Origin: Roseomonas sp. OT10
Lineage (GTDB): Bacteria; Pseudomonadota; Alphaproteobacteria; Acetobacterales; Acetobacteraceae
DNA: 64,000 nucleotides
Direction: 5' to 3'
Assembly (NCBI RefSeq): GCF_020991085.1
Contig: NZ_CP087720.1
Location: 124,001 to 188,000 of the forward strand
Position numbers and translations under genes: made by a program. Under the pieces are notes generated by a model. The model worked only from the letters and a program-made list of their open reading frames with translations, had not been told where the DNA came from and ran no database searches. This document shows, one piece after another, positions 17,159 to 26,189 of the stretch (its first letter is position 1; every line of letters starts with the position of its first letter).

Positions 17159-18519
17159 CCTTCTCGGCACTGGATTCCGCGCTGGTCGGGCCGCTCTTCG
17201 CCACGGAGGATATGCGGGCCTGCTTCTCCGACGAGGCGCGGCTGCGCGCCATGCTGGCGGCCGAAGCGGCGCTGGCGCGGGCGGAGGCAGGGCTCGGCAT
17301 CGTGCCCGTCGGCTTGTCGGACGCGATCGAGGCCGTGTCTCCCGGAGATCTCGACCTGGCGGCGCTGGGGCGGCAAACGATGCTCTCCGCCGTGCCAACC
17401 ATCCCTTTCGTGAAGGCGGTGCAGGCCCGCCTGCCTCCGGAGATGGAACGCGACTTCCACCGGGGCGCGACCACGCAGGACATCCTCGATACCGCCTTGG
17501 TGCTGCAGCTCCGGGACGCGTTGCGGCTGGTGGCGGCGGAGCTGGATCGCGTCCTGGCCGGGTTGTGCGCGCTGGCCGGGGCGCACCGGGAGACGCCTTG
17601 TGTCGGCCGCAGCTATGGCCAGCACGGGGCTCCGCTCAGCTTCGGCTACAAGGTGGCGGTGTGGCTCGCCGGCATCGCGGAGGCGGCGGAACGGCTGCCG
17701 GAAATCCGGCAAAGGCTGCTGGTGGCGTCCCTGGCTGGGCCCGTCGGCACGCTGGCCGGGCTGGGGATGCAGGGACCGGCGGTGCTGGAGGCCTTCGCGC
17801 GGGAGCTTGGCCTCGGGGCCACGTCCATTGCCTGGCATGCCCGGCGCGGGCACATCGCCGAGGCCGGCGGCTGGCTGGCGCAGTTGCTGGGCGCGCTGGG
17901 CAAGATGGCGACCGACATCGCCCACCTGGCCAGCACGGAGGTGGGGGAGGTGGCGGAACCCTACATGCCCGGGCGCGGCGGCTCCTCGGCCATGCCGCAT
18001 AAGCGCAACCCGGTGTCCTGCACCGTCATCCTGGCGGCCCATGCGGCGGCGCCGGGGCATGCGGCGACGCTGCTGCATGCGATGGCCGTGGCGCATGAAC
18101 GCCCGGCCGGGCTGTGGCACGCCGAATGGCATGCACTGCCTGCCCTGTTCGGACTGGCCTCCGGTGCGCTGCGGGAGGCGCGGGTGCTCGCGGAAGGGCT
18201 GGAGGTGGATGTGGCCCGCATGCGCGCCAATTTCGACCTGACGCGGGGCCTGCTCTTCGCTGACGCCGCCGCCGCCCGCCTGGGTAAGGCGCTGGGCCGG
18301 AGCGCGGCGCACGCGCTGGTGGAGCATGCCGCGGGGGAGGTGCGGAGACGCGGCGAGCCGCTGCGGGCCGTCCTGGAGGAGCTGCCGCAGGTCCGGGAGG
18401 CCGGTATCGACCTGTCCGCCGCCTTCGATCCCGGCCCGGCGGTGGCTGCCGCCGCTGCCTGGGTGGCGCCCGCCATCCGGAACGCGGAAGCCGCCCGCGG
18501 TGCCCTGCGCGTGGGCTGA
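17155..18519 (+). CDS. pcaB: 3-carboxy-cis,cis-muconate cycloisomerase
   Basis: 454 residues from ATG 17155 (ATGA overlap with the BKACE gene). It belongs to the fumarase/aspartase superfamily: the signature GSSAMPHKRNP carries the catalytic loop Ser, the SYGQHGAP segment holds the active-site His, and FHRGATTQDILDTA is the first conserved region. It lactonises the ring-cleavage product ahead of PcaL. It is the last gene of the pca operon, in the order pcaL-H-G-BKACE-pcaB. Confidence 0.96.
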   Translation: MTFSALDSALVGPLFATEDMRACFSDEARLRAMLAAEAALARAEAGLGIVPVGLSDAIEAVSPGDLDLAALGRQTMLSAVPTIPFVKAVQARLPPEMERDFHRGATTQDILDTALVLQLRDALRLVAAELDRVLAGLCALAGAHRETPCVGRSYGQHGAPLSFGYKVAVWLAGIAEAAERLPEIRQRLLVASLAGPVGTLAGLGMQGPAVLEAFARELGLGATSIAWHARRGHIAEAGGWLAQLLGALGKMATDIAHLASTEVGEVAEPYMPGRGGSSAMPHKRNPVSCTVILAAHAAAPGHAATLLHAMAVAHERPAGLWHAEWHALPALFGLASGALREARVLAEGLEVDVARMRANFDLTRGLLFADAAAARLGKALGRSAAHALVEHAAGEVRRRGEPLRAVLEELPQVREAGIDLSAAFDPGPAVAAAAAWVAPAIRNAEAARGALRVG

Positions 18520-18540
18520 GCGCCGGTCAATCCCGCGCCT

Positions 18541-18576
18541 GTGCCGCCATGCAGATGCCGGCCGTCACGGCGGCAC
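18541..18576. terminator. hairpin between convergent pcaB and lysR
   Basis: GTGCCGCC pairs with GGCGGCAC across a 20-base loop that itself contains a short GC-rich pairing. There is no clear T-run on either strand, so it is only a candidate bidirectional or rho-assisted terminator. Confidence 0.35.
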
Positions 18577-18651
18577 GGATTCCGCGCGGCAGGGTTCGAT
18601 GGCCTCGCGAAGCCCCGTGTCAATGCCGCCGGTTGTCGCTCTACGCGCCCA

Positions 18652-19620
18652 TCATGCCGATCCCTGGCAAGGGCCGGAGCGGTACCCGGGCCGCCAGGCG
18701 CGGATGAACTGCATCAGGTTGGCCTGCATGTCCGTCATGACCTTGCCGCGCCGATAGGTGAGGAAGAGAGGCATGGTGATCTGCACGCCGGGAGTACGCA
18801 CGACGCGGAGCTCACCCCGGGCGATCTCGGTCTGGACGGCCGATGCCTCAATGAAGGCGAAGCCTGCTCCGGCGATGACGGCGCGCTTGATGGCTTCGGG
18901 ATGACCCAGCTCAAGCGGGACGCGGCGGTTGAGAATGCCCTGGGCGTAAAGCGCCTGATCCTCCAGGTCACGGCGCACCAGCTTGCGCGGCGGCCCGACG
19001 AAAGGGAGTTGCGCGACCTCCGAACGCGTTGCGCTGACGCCAACGCGCTTGTCGCCATTGGCAGCGATGAGGAGCAGGCGCTCCTCCCAGAGCGGCTCCA
19101 GCACCAGCCCGTTCAGGTCCTGCTTGGGGTCGAGCAGGAGCACGGCGAAGTCACATGCCCCGGTTCGGGCCGCTTCGGTTGCGAGCTTCGTGTTGGCGAT
19201 CTGCGTCTCGACCTGGGTGCTCGGGTAGCGCCGCAGATATTCCACCAGCAACTCGGTCAGCGCGTAGGTTCCGACGGTCATGGAGGCACCGATGATCGCC
19301 ATGCCCGAGGCGCCATCGCTGAGGCTGCTCAGCTCGCGCGACATTTCGGAGGTGCGGGTCAGAACCTCTTCCGCCCACCTGTGAAAGCGCAGCCCGGCGT
19401 CCGTCAGCACGAGATGCCGGCCGCTGCGCTGCACGAGACGGACCGCCAGCTTCTCCTCCAGGTCACGCAGATGCGCCGTCACGGCCGGCTGCGCCACGCC
19501 GAGATACTCCGCCGCGCGCGTTACGCTTCCCAGCTCCACGACGCAGGAGAAGATTTCAAGCTTCTGGATGGTCAGCTGCGGAATGGAGGGGCGCATCGCT
19601 CGGCGCACATGAGCAGGCAC
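18652..19620 (-). CDS. LysR-family transcriptional regulator
   Basis: 322 residues from GTG 19620; an ATG at 19596 (314 residues) is an equally possible start. The helix-turn-helix is in VVELGSVTRAAEYLGVAQPAVTA (split across two helices). The effector domain follows from about residue 95. It converges on pcaB and is divergent from the aldehyde dehydrogenase gene across about 200 bp with a clear dyad at 19646. It therefore more likely controls the aldehyde dehydrogenase/SDR/ABC group than the pca genes. The effector is unknown. Confidence 0.9.
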   Translation of the reverse strand: MPAHVRRAMRPSIPQLTIQKLEIFSCVVELGSVTRAAEYLGVAQPAVTAHLRDLEEKLAVRLVQRSGRHLVLTDAGLRFHRWAEEVLTRTSEMSRELSSLSDGASGMAIIGASMTVGTYALTELLVEYLRRYPSTQVETQIANTKLATEAARTGACDFAVLLLDPKQDLNGLVLEPLWEERLLLIAANGDKRVGVSATRSEVAQLPFVGPPRKLVRRDLEDQALYAQGILNRRVPLELGHPEAIKRAVIAGAGFAFIEASAVQTEIARGELRVVRTPGVQITMPLFLTYRRGKVMTDMQANLMQFIRAWRPGYRSGPCQGSA

Positions 19621-19645
19621 GGCAGTCTCCCATAACCTTGGTCTT

Positions 19646-19663
19646 ATGAAACGCTAATTTCAT
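19646..19663. promoter_or_regulatory. candidate LysR operator dyad
   Basis: ATGAAACGCTAATTTCAT: perfect 6-bp inverted arms with a 6-bp spacer, 26 bp upstream of lysR and about 155 bp before the aldehyde dehydrogenase, in an AT-rich stretch. It is not the textbook T-N11-A pattern. Confidence 0.5.
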
Positions 19664-19819
19664 TGCTATTAGACTTATTGATGTGGAGCAATATGCTTCA
19701 GCCCAATCAGTGATCCCGCAGCGGGTCGGCGAGAGCAGATCATCCAGGCGCTTCCGAGAGCTTGAGCATGGATCAATGAACTCCGGGCTTGCCTGCGTGC
19801 GCAAAGGTTGAGGAATCGC

Positions 19820-21331
19820 ATGAATCCTGCAATTCAGGAGGGGCAATCCGCGGCGGGAGACACCTCTGGTCCCGCGTGGATGACGGCGCTGCCCCGGAAC
19901 CGGGGTCTGTTCTACGGCGGGCGGTTCCATACGGCCGCCTCTGGTCGGGTGCTGGCGCTGAGCAGCCCGGCCACCGGCGAATCCCTGGGTCATGCGGAGA
20001 TCGCGGGCGCCGACGACGTGGATGCCGCCGTGACGGCGGCACGAGCCGCCTTTCCCGCCTGGGCGGCGCTGAAGCCGGTGCAGCGGGCAACCTACCTGCG
20101 GGACTTTGCGGCCATCCTCCGCGCCCATGCCGAGGAACTGGCGCTGGTGGATGCCGTCGATGGCGGCAACCCCGTCACCGACCTCATCAAGGACGTGGCC
20201 ATCGCCGCCGCGGGCTTCGACCTCTTCGCCGGCCTGGCCACGGAAGCCAAAGGCGAGACCATTCCTTCCGGCGATGGCGTCCTGAACTACACCCTGCGCC
20301 AGCCTTGGGGCGTGGTGGCCAAGATCATCGCCTACAACCACCCGCTGATGTTCGCCACCTGGCGCGCGGCGGCGCCGCTGGCCGCGGGCAACTGCGTGGT
20401 GGTCAAGACACCCGAGCAGGCGCCGCTCTCGGCGCTGCGGCTGATGGAGCTCGCCGGAGACCATTTCCCGCCCGGCGTGTTCAACGTGCTGTCCGGGGAC
20501 CGCGAGACGGGCGCGGCCCTGGTCGCGCATCCCGGCGTCGACAAGATCGGGCTGGTCGGCTCGGTGGGCGCCGGCAAGGCGGTGCTGCGCGCGGCGGCCG
20601 AGCGCGTGGTGCCGTGCCTGCTGGAGCTGGGCGGCAAGAACGCGCTGATCGCCTATCCGGATGCCGATCCGGCCAAGGTGGCGGCCGGCATGATCAAGGG
20701 CATGAACTTCCCCTGGTGCGGTCAGTCCTGCGGCTCGACCTCGCGCGCCTTCCTGCATGCCGACATCCACGATGCGGTGCTGGAGGAAGTCCGCCGCCAG
20801 ATCGCCACCATCCGCCCCGGCCTGCCCACCGATCCGGCCACCCGCATGGGCAGCCTGGTCAGCCAGGCGCAGTACGACAAGGTGATGGGCTATATCGCCG
20901 CGGGCCGGGAGGAAGGGGCGAGGCTGGTCGTCGGCGGGGCGCGGCCCGACGACCCGGCCCTGGCGCGCGGCCACTACGTGCTGCCCACGGTGTTCAGCGA
21001 CGTGACGATGCAGATGAGGATCGCGCGGGAGGAAATCTTCGGCCCGGTCCTGTCCATCCTGCGATGGGACGACGAAGCGGCGATGCTGCGCGACGCCAAT
21101 GGCGTGGAGTTCGGCCTGACCGCCTCGGTCTGGACGCGGGACGTCGCGCGAGCCCACCGCCTCGCGGCGCGACTGGAAGCCGGCACCGTCTGGATCAACA
21201 ACAGCTCCGACCACTTCCTCGGCGTGCCGTTCGGCGGCTTCAAGCAGTCCGGCATCGGCCGCGAGGAAAGCCTCGATGAGCTGCTCGCCTATACCCAGCT
21301 CAAAACCGTCAGTGTGACCATCGACATGTGA
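19820..21331 (+). CDS. NAD(P)-dependent aldehyde dehydrogenase
   Basis: 503 residues. ATG 19820 follows GAGGA and is preferred to an in-frame TTG 12 bases earlier. The general-base Glu is E269 (LELGGKNA) and the nucleophile is C304 in GQSCGSTSR. The cofactor region has PWGVVAKIIAYNHPL and GSVGAGKAV. It oxidises an aldehyde to an acid. Context (LysR, SDR alcohol dehydrogenase, uptake system, nearby pca genes) suggests an aromatic aldehyde, but this is not shown by sequence. Confidence 0.94.
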   Translation: MNPAIQEGQSAAGDTSGPAWMTALPRNRGLFYGGRFHTAASGRVLALSSPATGESLGHAEIAGADDVDAAVTAARAAFPAWAALKPVQRATYLRDFAAILRAHAEELALVDAVDGGNPVTDLIKDVAIAAAGFDLFAGLATEAKGETIPSGDGVLNYTLRQPWGVVAKIIAYNHPLMFATWRAAAPLAAGNCVVVKTPEQAPLSALRLMELAGDHFPPGVFNVLSGDRETGAALVAHPGVDKIGLVGSVGAGKAVLRAAAERVVPCLLELGGKNALIAYPDADPAKVAAGMIKGMNFPWCGQSCGSTSRAFLHADIHDAVLEEVRRQIATIRPGLPTDPATRMGSLVSQAQYDKVMGYIAAGREEGARLVVGGARPDDPALARGHYVLPTVFSDVTMQMRIAREEIFGPVLSILRWDDEAAMLRDANGVEFGLTASVWTRDVARAHRLAARLEAGTVWINNSSDHFLGVPFGGFKQSGIGREESLDELLAYTQLKTVSVTIDM

Positions 21332-21393
21332 GGTCGGCCAGGGCCCGGCATGAGCCGGCTGAGGACGAGAAGAAGAACCGGAGGGACCTTTCA

Positions 21394-22191
21394 ATGACCG
21401 TCATGACATCCAGCCGCCCGGAAACGGGCGCCGCATCCGACCTTCGGGGCCACGTCGTCATCATCACCGGCGCGGGACAGGGGATCGGCCGCGCCTTCGC
21501 CAAGGCCTTCGCCGCCGCAGGCGCCGTGCCCGTCATCGCGGAGATGCACGCCGCGCGTGGAGAGGCCGTGGCGCGCGAGATCACTGAGTCCGGGGGGGAG
21601 GCGATCGCCTGCGCCGTGGACGTGGCGGATGCCGGATCGGTGGAGCGCCTCCTCGCCGAGGCGATGGAGCGCAAGGGGCGCGTGGACACGCTGATCAACA
21701 ACGCCGCCATCTTCTCGACCCTCGCCATGCGCCCCTTCGAGCAAATCCCGCTGGAGGAATGGGAGGCGGTGATGCGCGTCAACGTCACCGGGACCTTCCT
21801 TTGCGCCCGCGCCGTCGCGGCGCCGATGCGCCTGGCGAAGCGCGGGCGGATCATCAACATCTCCTCCTCCACAGTCTCGATGGGTCGGCCCAACTACCTG
21901 CACTACGTCACCTCGAAAGCCGCGGTGGTCGGCATGACGCGCTCCATGGCGCGGGAGCTGGGGCCGGACGGCGTGACGGTGAACGCGATCCTGCCCAGCG
22001 CCACCTTCACCGAGGTCGAGCGCGCCACCGTGACGCCTGAGCAGCGCGTGGCCATCGCCGCCACGCAGTGCATCCCCCGCTCCCAGACGCCGCAGGACCT
22101 GGTCGGGGCGGCGCTGTTCCTGGCCTCCGACGCGTCCGCCTTCGTGACGGGCCAGGCTATCGCCGTGGACGGCGGCGCTACGCACCGCTGA
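21394..22191 (+). CDS. short-chain dehydrogenase/reductase
   Basis: 265 residues from ATG 21394, which has GGAGGGA upstream. The dinucleotide site is TGAGQGIGRAF, the structural motif NNAA is at LINNAAIFS, the catalytic Ser is in INISSSTVS, and Tyr/Lys are in YVTSK. The C-terminus QAIAVDGGATHR is typical of classical SDRs. It probably interconverts an alcohol and an aldehyde or ketone alongside the preceding aldehyde dehydrogenase. Substrate unknown. Confidence 0.92.
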   Translation: MTVMTSSRPETGAASDLRGHVVIITGAGQGIGRAFAKAFAAAGAVPVIAEMHAARGEAVAREITESGGEAIACAVDVADAGSVERLLAEAMERKGRVDTLINNAAIFSTLAMRPFEQIPLEEWEAVMRVNVTGTFLCARAVAAPMRLAKRGRIINISSSTVSMGRPNYLHYVTSKAAVVGMTRSMARELGPDGVTVNAILPSATFTEVERATVTPEQRVAIAATQCIPRSQTPQDLVGAALFLASDASAFVTGQAIAVDGGATHR

Positions 22192-22295
22192 CGGCCGGAC
22201 GGCCCTCGGGCCCGGAGCGCCCCTTGGGCCCGGGGCGGGATGTTGGGACACAAAGACCGCGCGTCACGGAGCGCACCGCGTAGGGAGAAGAAGCG

Positions 22296-23486
22296 ATGAA
22301 CGTATTCACATCCGGCCGCCTTGCCGGACTGGCCACGCTGGTAGTGATGGCGCTGGCCGCCGGTGCCGCCCACGCACAGTCGTCGCTGCAAGTGTCCGTC
22401 GTGCTGCCGCTGACGGGCAACGGCGCCTTCCTGGGCCAGGGCCAGCAACGCACGCTGCAGGTGCTTCAGGAGCAGGTGAACAAGGAAGGCGGCATCGGCG
22501 GCCGCCCGCTGGAATTCGTCTTCCGCGACGACCAGACCAGCCCGCAGGTGGCGGTGCAGCTCACCAGCGCGGTGGCCGCGCAGCGGCCTCCGGTCATGCT
22601 GGGCTCCTCCATCGTCGCCATGTGCAACGCCATGGCGCCGCTCGTGCGGAACGGCCCCGTCACCTACTGCCTGTCCCCGGCCGTCCAGCCGCCGGCCGGC
22701 AGCTACATGTACTCCTCGAGCGTCTCCACCCACGACCTGCTGGCCGCGGATATCCGCTATTTCCGCGCGCGCGGCTGGACCCGGGTGGCGCTGATCTCCT
22801 CAACCGACGCGACGGGGCAGGATTTCCAGAACGGCATCAGCGCCGCGCTGAAGATGCCCGAGAACGCCGGGATAGAGGTTGTCGAGAATGCCCGCTTCAA
22901 CCAGACCGACGTCAGCGTCAGCGCGCAGATGGAGCGCATCCGCGCCGCGAACCCGCAGGTCCTGGTCGCCTGGACCACGGGCGGCCCGATCGCCACCATC
23001 TTCAAGGGCATCGTCCAGGCGGGGCTGAACATCCCGGTGGTGACCACGAACGGCAACCAGATCTTCGAGCAGATGGATCAATACGCGGAGTTCCTGCCGC
23101 GGGAACTCTATTTCGCGACCTCGCTCTTCCTGCCGCATGAGGGCCGTCCCAGCTACGCGCCGGAGGTGGAGCAGGCGCAGCAGCGCTTCTATACCGCGAT
23201 GAATGCGGCGAAGGTGGCGATCGACATCCGAGCCGGCCTTTCCTGGGACGCAGGGAACCTGATGGTGGACGCGCTCCGCAAGCTCGGCCCCTCCGCCACC
23301 GCGGCGCAGGTCAAGGAATACATGGAGGGTCTGACCGACTGGGCCGGCATCAGCGGCGTCTATAATTTCCGCCAGTCGCCTTCCCGCGGCCTCGGCCCGG
23401 CCAATGCCATCATCACACGCTGGGATCCCGCCGCGCGCCTTTGGGCGGTGGTGAGCAGCGCGGGAGGCGGGCCCCTGCCGCAATGA
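22296..23486 (+). CDS. branched-chain-type ABC transporter substrate-binding protein
   Basis: 396 residues with a signal peptide (GLATLVVMALAAGAAHAQ). The mature part begins LQVSVVLPLTGNGAFLGQG, the usual opening of type I periplasmic binding proteins of the LivJ class, and continues with GGIGGRPLEFVFRDDQT. It heads a complete four-gene transporter set (binding protein, fused permease, two ATPases). Relatives in degradative clusters often bind aromatic acids instead of amino acids; here that is an inference from context. Confidence 0.94.
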   Translation: MNVFTSGRLAGLATLVVMALAAGAAHAQSSLQVSVVLPLTGNGAFLGQGQQRTLQVLQEQVNKEGGIGGRPLEFVFRDDQTSPQVAVQLTSAVAAQRPPVMLGSSIVAMCNAMAPLVRNGPVTYCLSPAVQPPAGSYMYSSSVSTHDLLAADIRYFRARGWTRVALISSTDATGQDFQNGISAALKMPENAGIEVVENARFNQTDVSVSAQMERIRAANPQVLVAWTTGGPIATIFKGIVQAGLNIPVVTTNGNQIFEQMDQYAEFLPRELYFATSLFLPHEGRPSYAPEVEQAQQRFYTAMNAAKVAIDIRAGLSWDAGNLMVDALRKLGPSATAAQVKEYMEGLTDWAGISGVYNFRQSPSRGLGPANAIITRWDPAARLWAVVSSAGGGPLPQ

Positions 23487-23508
23487 TGTCCATACGTGGC
23501 GCGCACCC

Positions 23509-25413
23509 ATGAACACCTTTCTCCAGATCCTGATCGGCGGCCTGCTGCAGGGTGGCGTCTTCGCCATGGTCGCGCTGGGCTTCTCCCTCGTCTACCGCGT
23601 CACCGGCATCGTCAACCTGTCCCAGGGCGCCTTCTGCGTCCTGGGCGCGATGGCCATGTACTTCCTGCAATCCGTGCTGGGGCTGCCGATGCCGCTGGCC
23701 CTGGCCGGCGCGGCCCTGGCGACTGTCGTGATCGCGGTGCTGCTGGGCTCCTTCACCCTCTTGCCGGCAATCTCCACCCTGCCGCCCAGTTCCACGCTGA
23801 TGCTGACGGCGGGCCTTCTGACCTTTTTCGAGGGGCTGGTGCTCATCCTCTGGGGCAGTCAGCCCTATGCGATGCCCCCCTTCTCGGGCGAGGCGCCGGT
23901 CGTCATCGGTGGCCTGCGCATCCCGTCCCAGGGCCTCTGGGTCATCGGCGCCTGCGCGGTGATGATTGCGGCGCTCTGGTACCTGCTGCAGCGCACGCGC
24001 ACCGGCCGTGCCTTGCGCGCCTGCGCCGAGAACACGACCGCCGCACGGCTGATGGGCATCGACGTGCCCCGGATGATGCTGCTCAGCCTCGCCCTCGCAG
24101 CGTTCATCGGCGCCGTGACCGGGGTAACGATCGCGCCCATCGCCTCCATGCAGTTTGACACGGCGAACTTCTACACCACCTTCGGCTTCATCGCGGTGGC
24201 CATCGGGGGCATCGGCTCCTTCGTAGGCGCGGTGGCTGGCGGGTTGGTGCTGGGCGTGGCGACCCAGTTCGCAGCCGGCTACCTGTCTGAGATCTTCTCC
24301 ACCACCCTCGCCCTGGTGCTGCTGCTCGCGGTGCTGGTGCTACGCCCTTCCGGGCTGTTCAGCGCGGGGCGGGCGCAGCGGACAGATGTACGGGTGGACC
24401 GGCACGCCCACCGCTCGATAGTGCGCTTCGACAGCCGCGCTTCCATCGCCCTCGGGCTCGCGCTGCTCGCCCTCCTCGCGGCAGCCCCGGTGCTGCCTCT
24501 GCCGGCGGGCATGACCGGCTCCCTCTGCATCGCGCTGATCGTGTTCATCGCGGTGCTCGGGCTGGACGTGCTCATGGGCTTCGCCGGCCAGGTCAGCCTT
24601 GGCCAATCCGGCTTCATGGCCATCGGCGGCTATGCGGCCGCCATCCTTTCCGCCACCTACGGCCTGTCGCCCTTCCTCAGCATCCTCGCCGCTCTGCTGC
24701 TGTCCGGCACCTGCGCCGCGGTGCTCGCGCTGGTGACGATGCAGCTGCGCGGCCATTATCTCGCGCTGGCCACCCTCGCTTTTGCGCTGCTGATCGATTC
24801 ACTGGCCGTCGGTTTGGTCGATCTGACGGGCGGCCCATCCGGCTTCGTGGGCATCCCGGTGCTGGAGATCGGGCCGGTCGCCTTCGACACGACGGAACGG
24901 ATGTACTATCTGATCCTCGCTGTCGTCGTGCTGCTGGTGCTGCTCTTCGCGGGGGGGCTGCGCTCCGGCTTCGGCCGCGCCTTGATGTCGGTGCGCGCGG
25001 ACCAGGCCGCAGCCTCGGCCCTTGGCATGCGGGTCGGCTACATCAAAGTCGTGGCCATGGTGCTGAGCGCGCTGCTCGGGTCGTTGTCCGGCAGCCTGTA
25101 CGCCTTCCAGTTCCAATTTCTGTCGCCCGACATGGTATCCACCATGCGGTCCTTCCAGCTCATTGCCATGCTGGTGCTGGGCGGCGAGGCGACACTGATC
25201 GGCGGGTTCTTAGGGGTGGTGCTGCTGACCCTGTTGCCAACCCTGTTCCAGCCCCTGGCAACCTACCGTATGCTGGCGGAGGGGGCGCTGCTGGTGCTCG
25301 TCTTCCGCTTTCTGCCAGAGGGTCTCTACGGGCGCGCGGTCATGGTGCTCGACCGGGCGTGGCCGGTTGCACCATCCCCAGGACGGCTGGCTGCGCGGGA
25401 GACGCGTGCATGA
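23509..25413 (+). CDS. fused LivH-LivM-type ABC permease
   Basis: 634 residues, about twice a single permease. The N-terminal half (1-290) is LivH-like with VYRVTGIVNLSQGAFCVLG and a GGIGSF segment. A charged linker near residues 288-310 (RAQRTDVRVDRHAHR) precedes a LivM-like half with GQVSLGQSGFMAIGGY and GHYLALATLAFA. About 16 to 18 hydrophobic segments are visible. Fusion fixes the 1:1 pairing of the two membrane subunits. It overlaps the next gene by ATGA. Confidence 0.94.
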   Translation: MNTFLQILIGGLLQGGVFAMVALGFSLVYRVTGIVNLSQGAFCVLGAMAMYFLQSVLGLPMPLALAGAALATVVIAVLLGSFTLLPAISTLPPSSTLMLTAGLLTFFEGLVLILWGSQPYAMPPFSGEAPVVIGGLRIPSQGLWVIGACAVMIAALWYLLQRTRTGRALRACAENTTAARLMGIDVPRMMLLSLALAAFIGAVTGVTIAPIASMQFDTANFYTTFGFIAVAIGGIGSFVGAVAGGLVLGVATQFAAGYLSEIFSTTLALVLLLAVLVLRPSGLFSAGRAQRTDVRVDRHAHRSIVRFDSRASIALGLALLALLAAAPVLPLPAGMTGSLCIALIVFIAVLGLDVLMGFAGQVSLGQSGFMAIGGYAAAILSATYGLSPFLSILAALLLSGTCAAVLALVTMQLRGHYLALATLAFALLIDSLAVGLVDLTGGPSGFVGIPVLEIGPVAFDTTERMYYLILAVVVLLVLLFAGGLRSGFGRALMSVRADQAAASALGMRVGYIKVVAMVLSALLGSLSGSLYAFQFQFLSPDMVSTMRSFQLIAMLVLGGEATLIGGFLGVVLLTLLPTLFQPLATYRMLAEGALLVLVFRFLPEGLYGRAVMVLDRAWPVAPSPGRLAARETRA

Positions 25414-26189
25414 CCAGCATCGCCCTTCAGGCCCTCGGCCTGTCCAAGCGCTTCGGCGGCGTGCTGGCCCTGCGGGACGCGTCTTTCGCGGTGACGGAGG
25501 GCAGCCTCTGTGCGCTCATCGGCCCCAACGGCGCTGGCAAGTCCACCATCTTCAACCTGGTTACCAACTTCTACCCGGCGAGTTCGGGCGAGGTCTTGCT
25601 GTTCGGCGAGCGCCTGGCGGGCCGCTCCGCCGCGGGCATCGCCGCAGCCGGGCTGGTCCGTACCTTTCAGACGGCCCGCGTCTTTCCCGGCATGACGACG
25701 CTGCAGAACCTGCTGGCCGGGGCGCGCATGCGCGAGCATTCCTCCGCCGCGGCGCAGATGTTGTGGCTGCCGGGCGCGCGGCGGGAGGAGCGGGCCCTCA
25801 CCCGCCAGGCGGAGGCGCTCCTCGATCTCGTCGGCCTTTCGGCCTTCCGCGATGCGGCCGCCACCGATCTGCCCATGGGCGCGCAAAAGATGCTGGAGGT
25901 GATTCGCGCCCTGATGGCGCGCCCCCGCGTGCTGTTGCTGGATGAACCTGCCGCCGGGTTGAACGACACCGAAACGTCGGAGCTGTCCGCCCTGCTTTGC
26001 GCCGTGCGCGCCCATGGCATCACGGTGATGGTAGTGGAGCACAACATGAACCTCGTGATGAACATCGCCGATCAGATCGTGGTGCTGGATGCCGGCAGCG
26101 TGGTCGCCGACGGCACGCCGGCCGAGATCCGCATCAATCCACGGGTAATCGAGGCCTATATCGGGAAGGACGAGATGTCCGGTGCTTGA
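25410..26189 (+). CDS. LivG-type ABC transporter ATPase
   Basis: 259 residues from ATG 25410, overlapping the permease stop. Walker A is GPNGAGKST, Walker B is VLLLDEPAAGLN, and the switch His is in VVEHNMNLVM. The signature loop reads LPMGAQKMLEV in place of the usual LSYGQQRRLE; the core Gly is kept, but the Ser and the Gln pair are altered. Function in the heterodimer with the LivF protein is still likely. Confidence 0.94.
   Translation: MTSIALQALGLSKRFGGVLALRDASFAVTEGSLCALIGPNGAGKSTIFNLVTNFYPASSGEVLLFGERLAGRSAAGIAAAGLVRTFQTARVFPGMTTLQNLLAGARMREHSSAAAQMLWLPGARREERALTRQAEALLDLVGLSAFRDAAATDLPMGAQKMLEVIRALMARPRVLLLDEPAAGLNDTETSELSALLCAVRAHGITVMVVEHNMNLVMNIADQIVVLDAGSVVADGTPAEIRINPRVIEAYIGKDEMSGA

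Noticed and set aside
19556-21394. Minus-strand open frame of 612 codons across the aldehyde dehydrogenase
   Set aside because: Composition is typical of an antisense frame in GC-rich DNA; the plus strand has the full catalytic motifs and ribosome site.
22192-22295. GC-rich repeats (CGGGCCCG, GGGCCCGGGG) as a terminator between SDR and the ABC binding protein
   Set aside because: Several weak alternative pairings and no T-run; indistinguishable from background in DNA this GC-rich.
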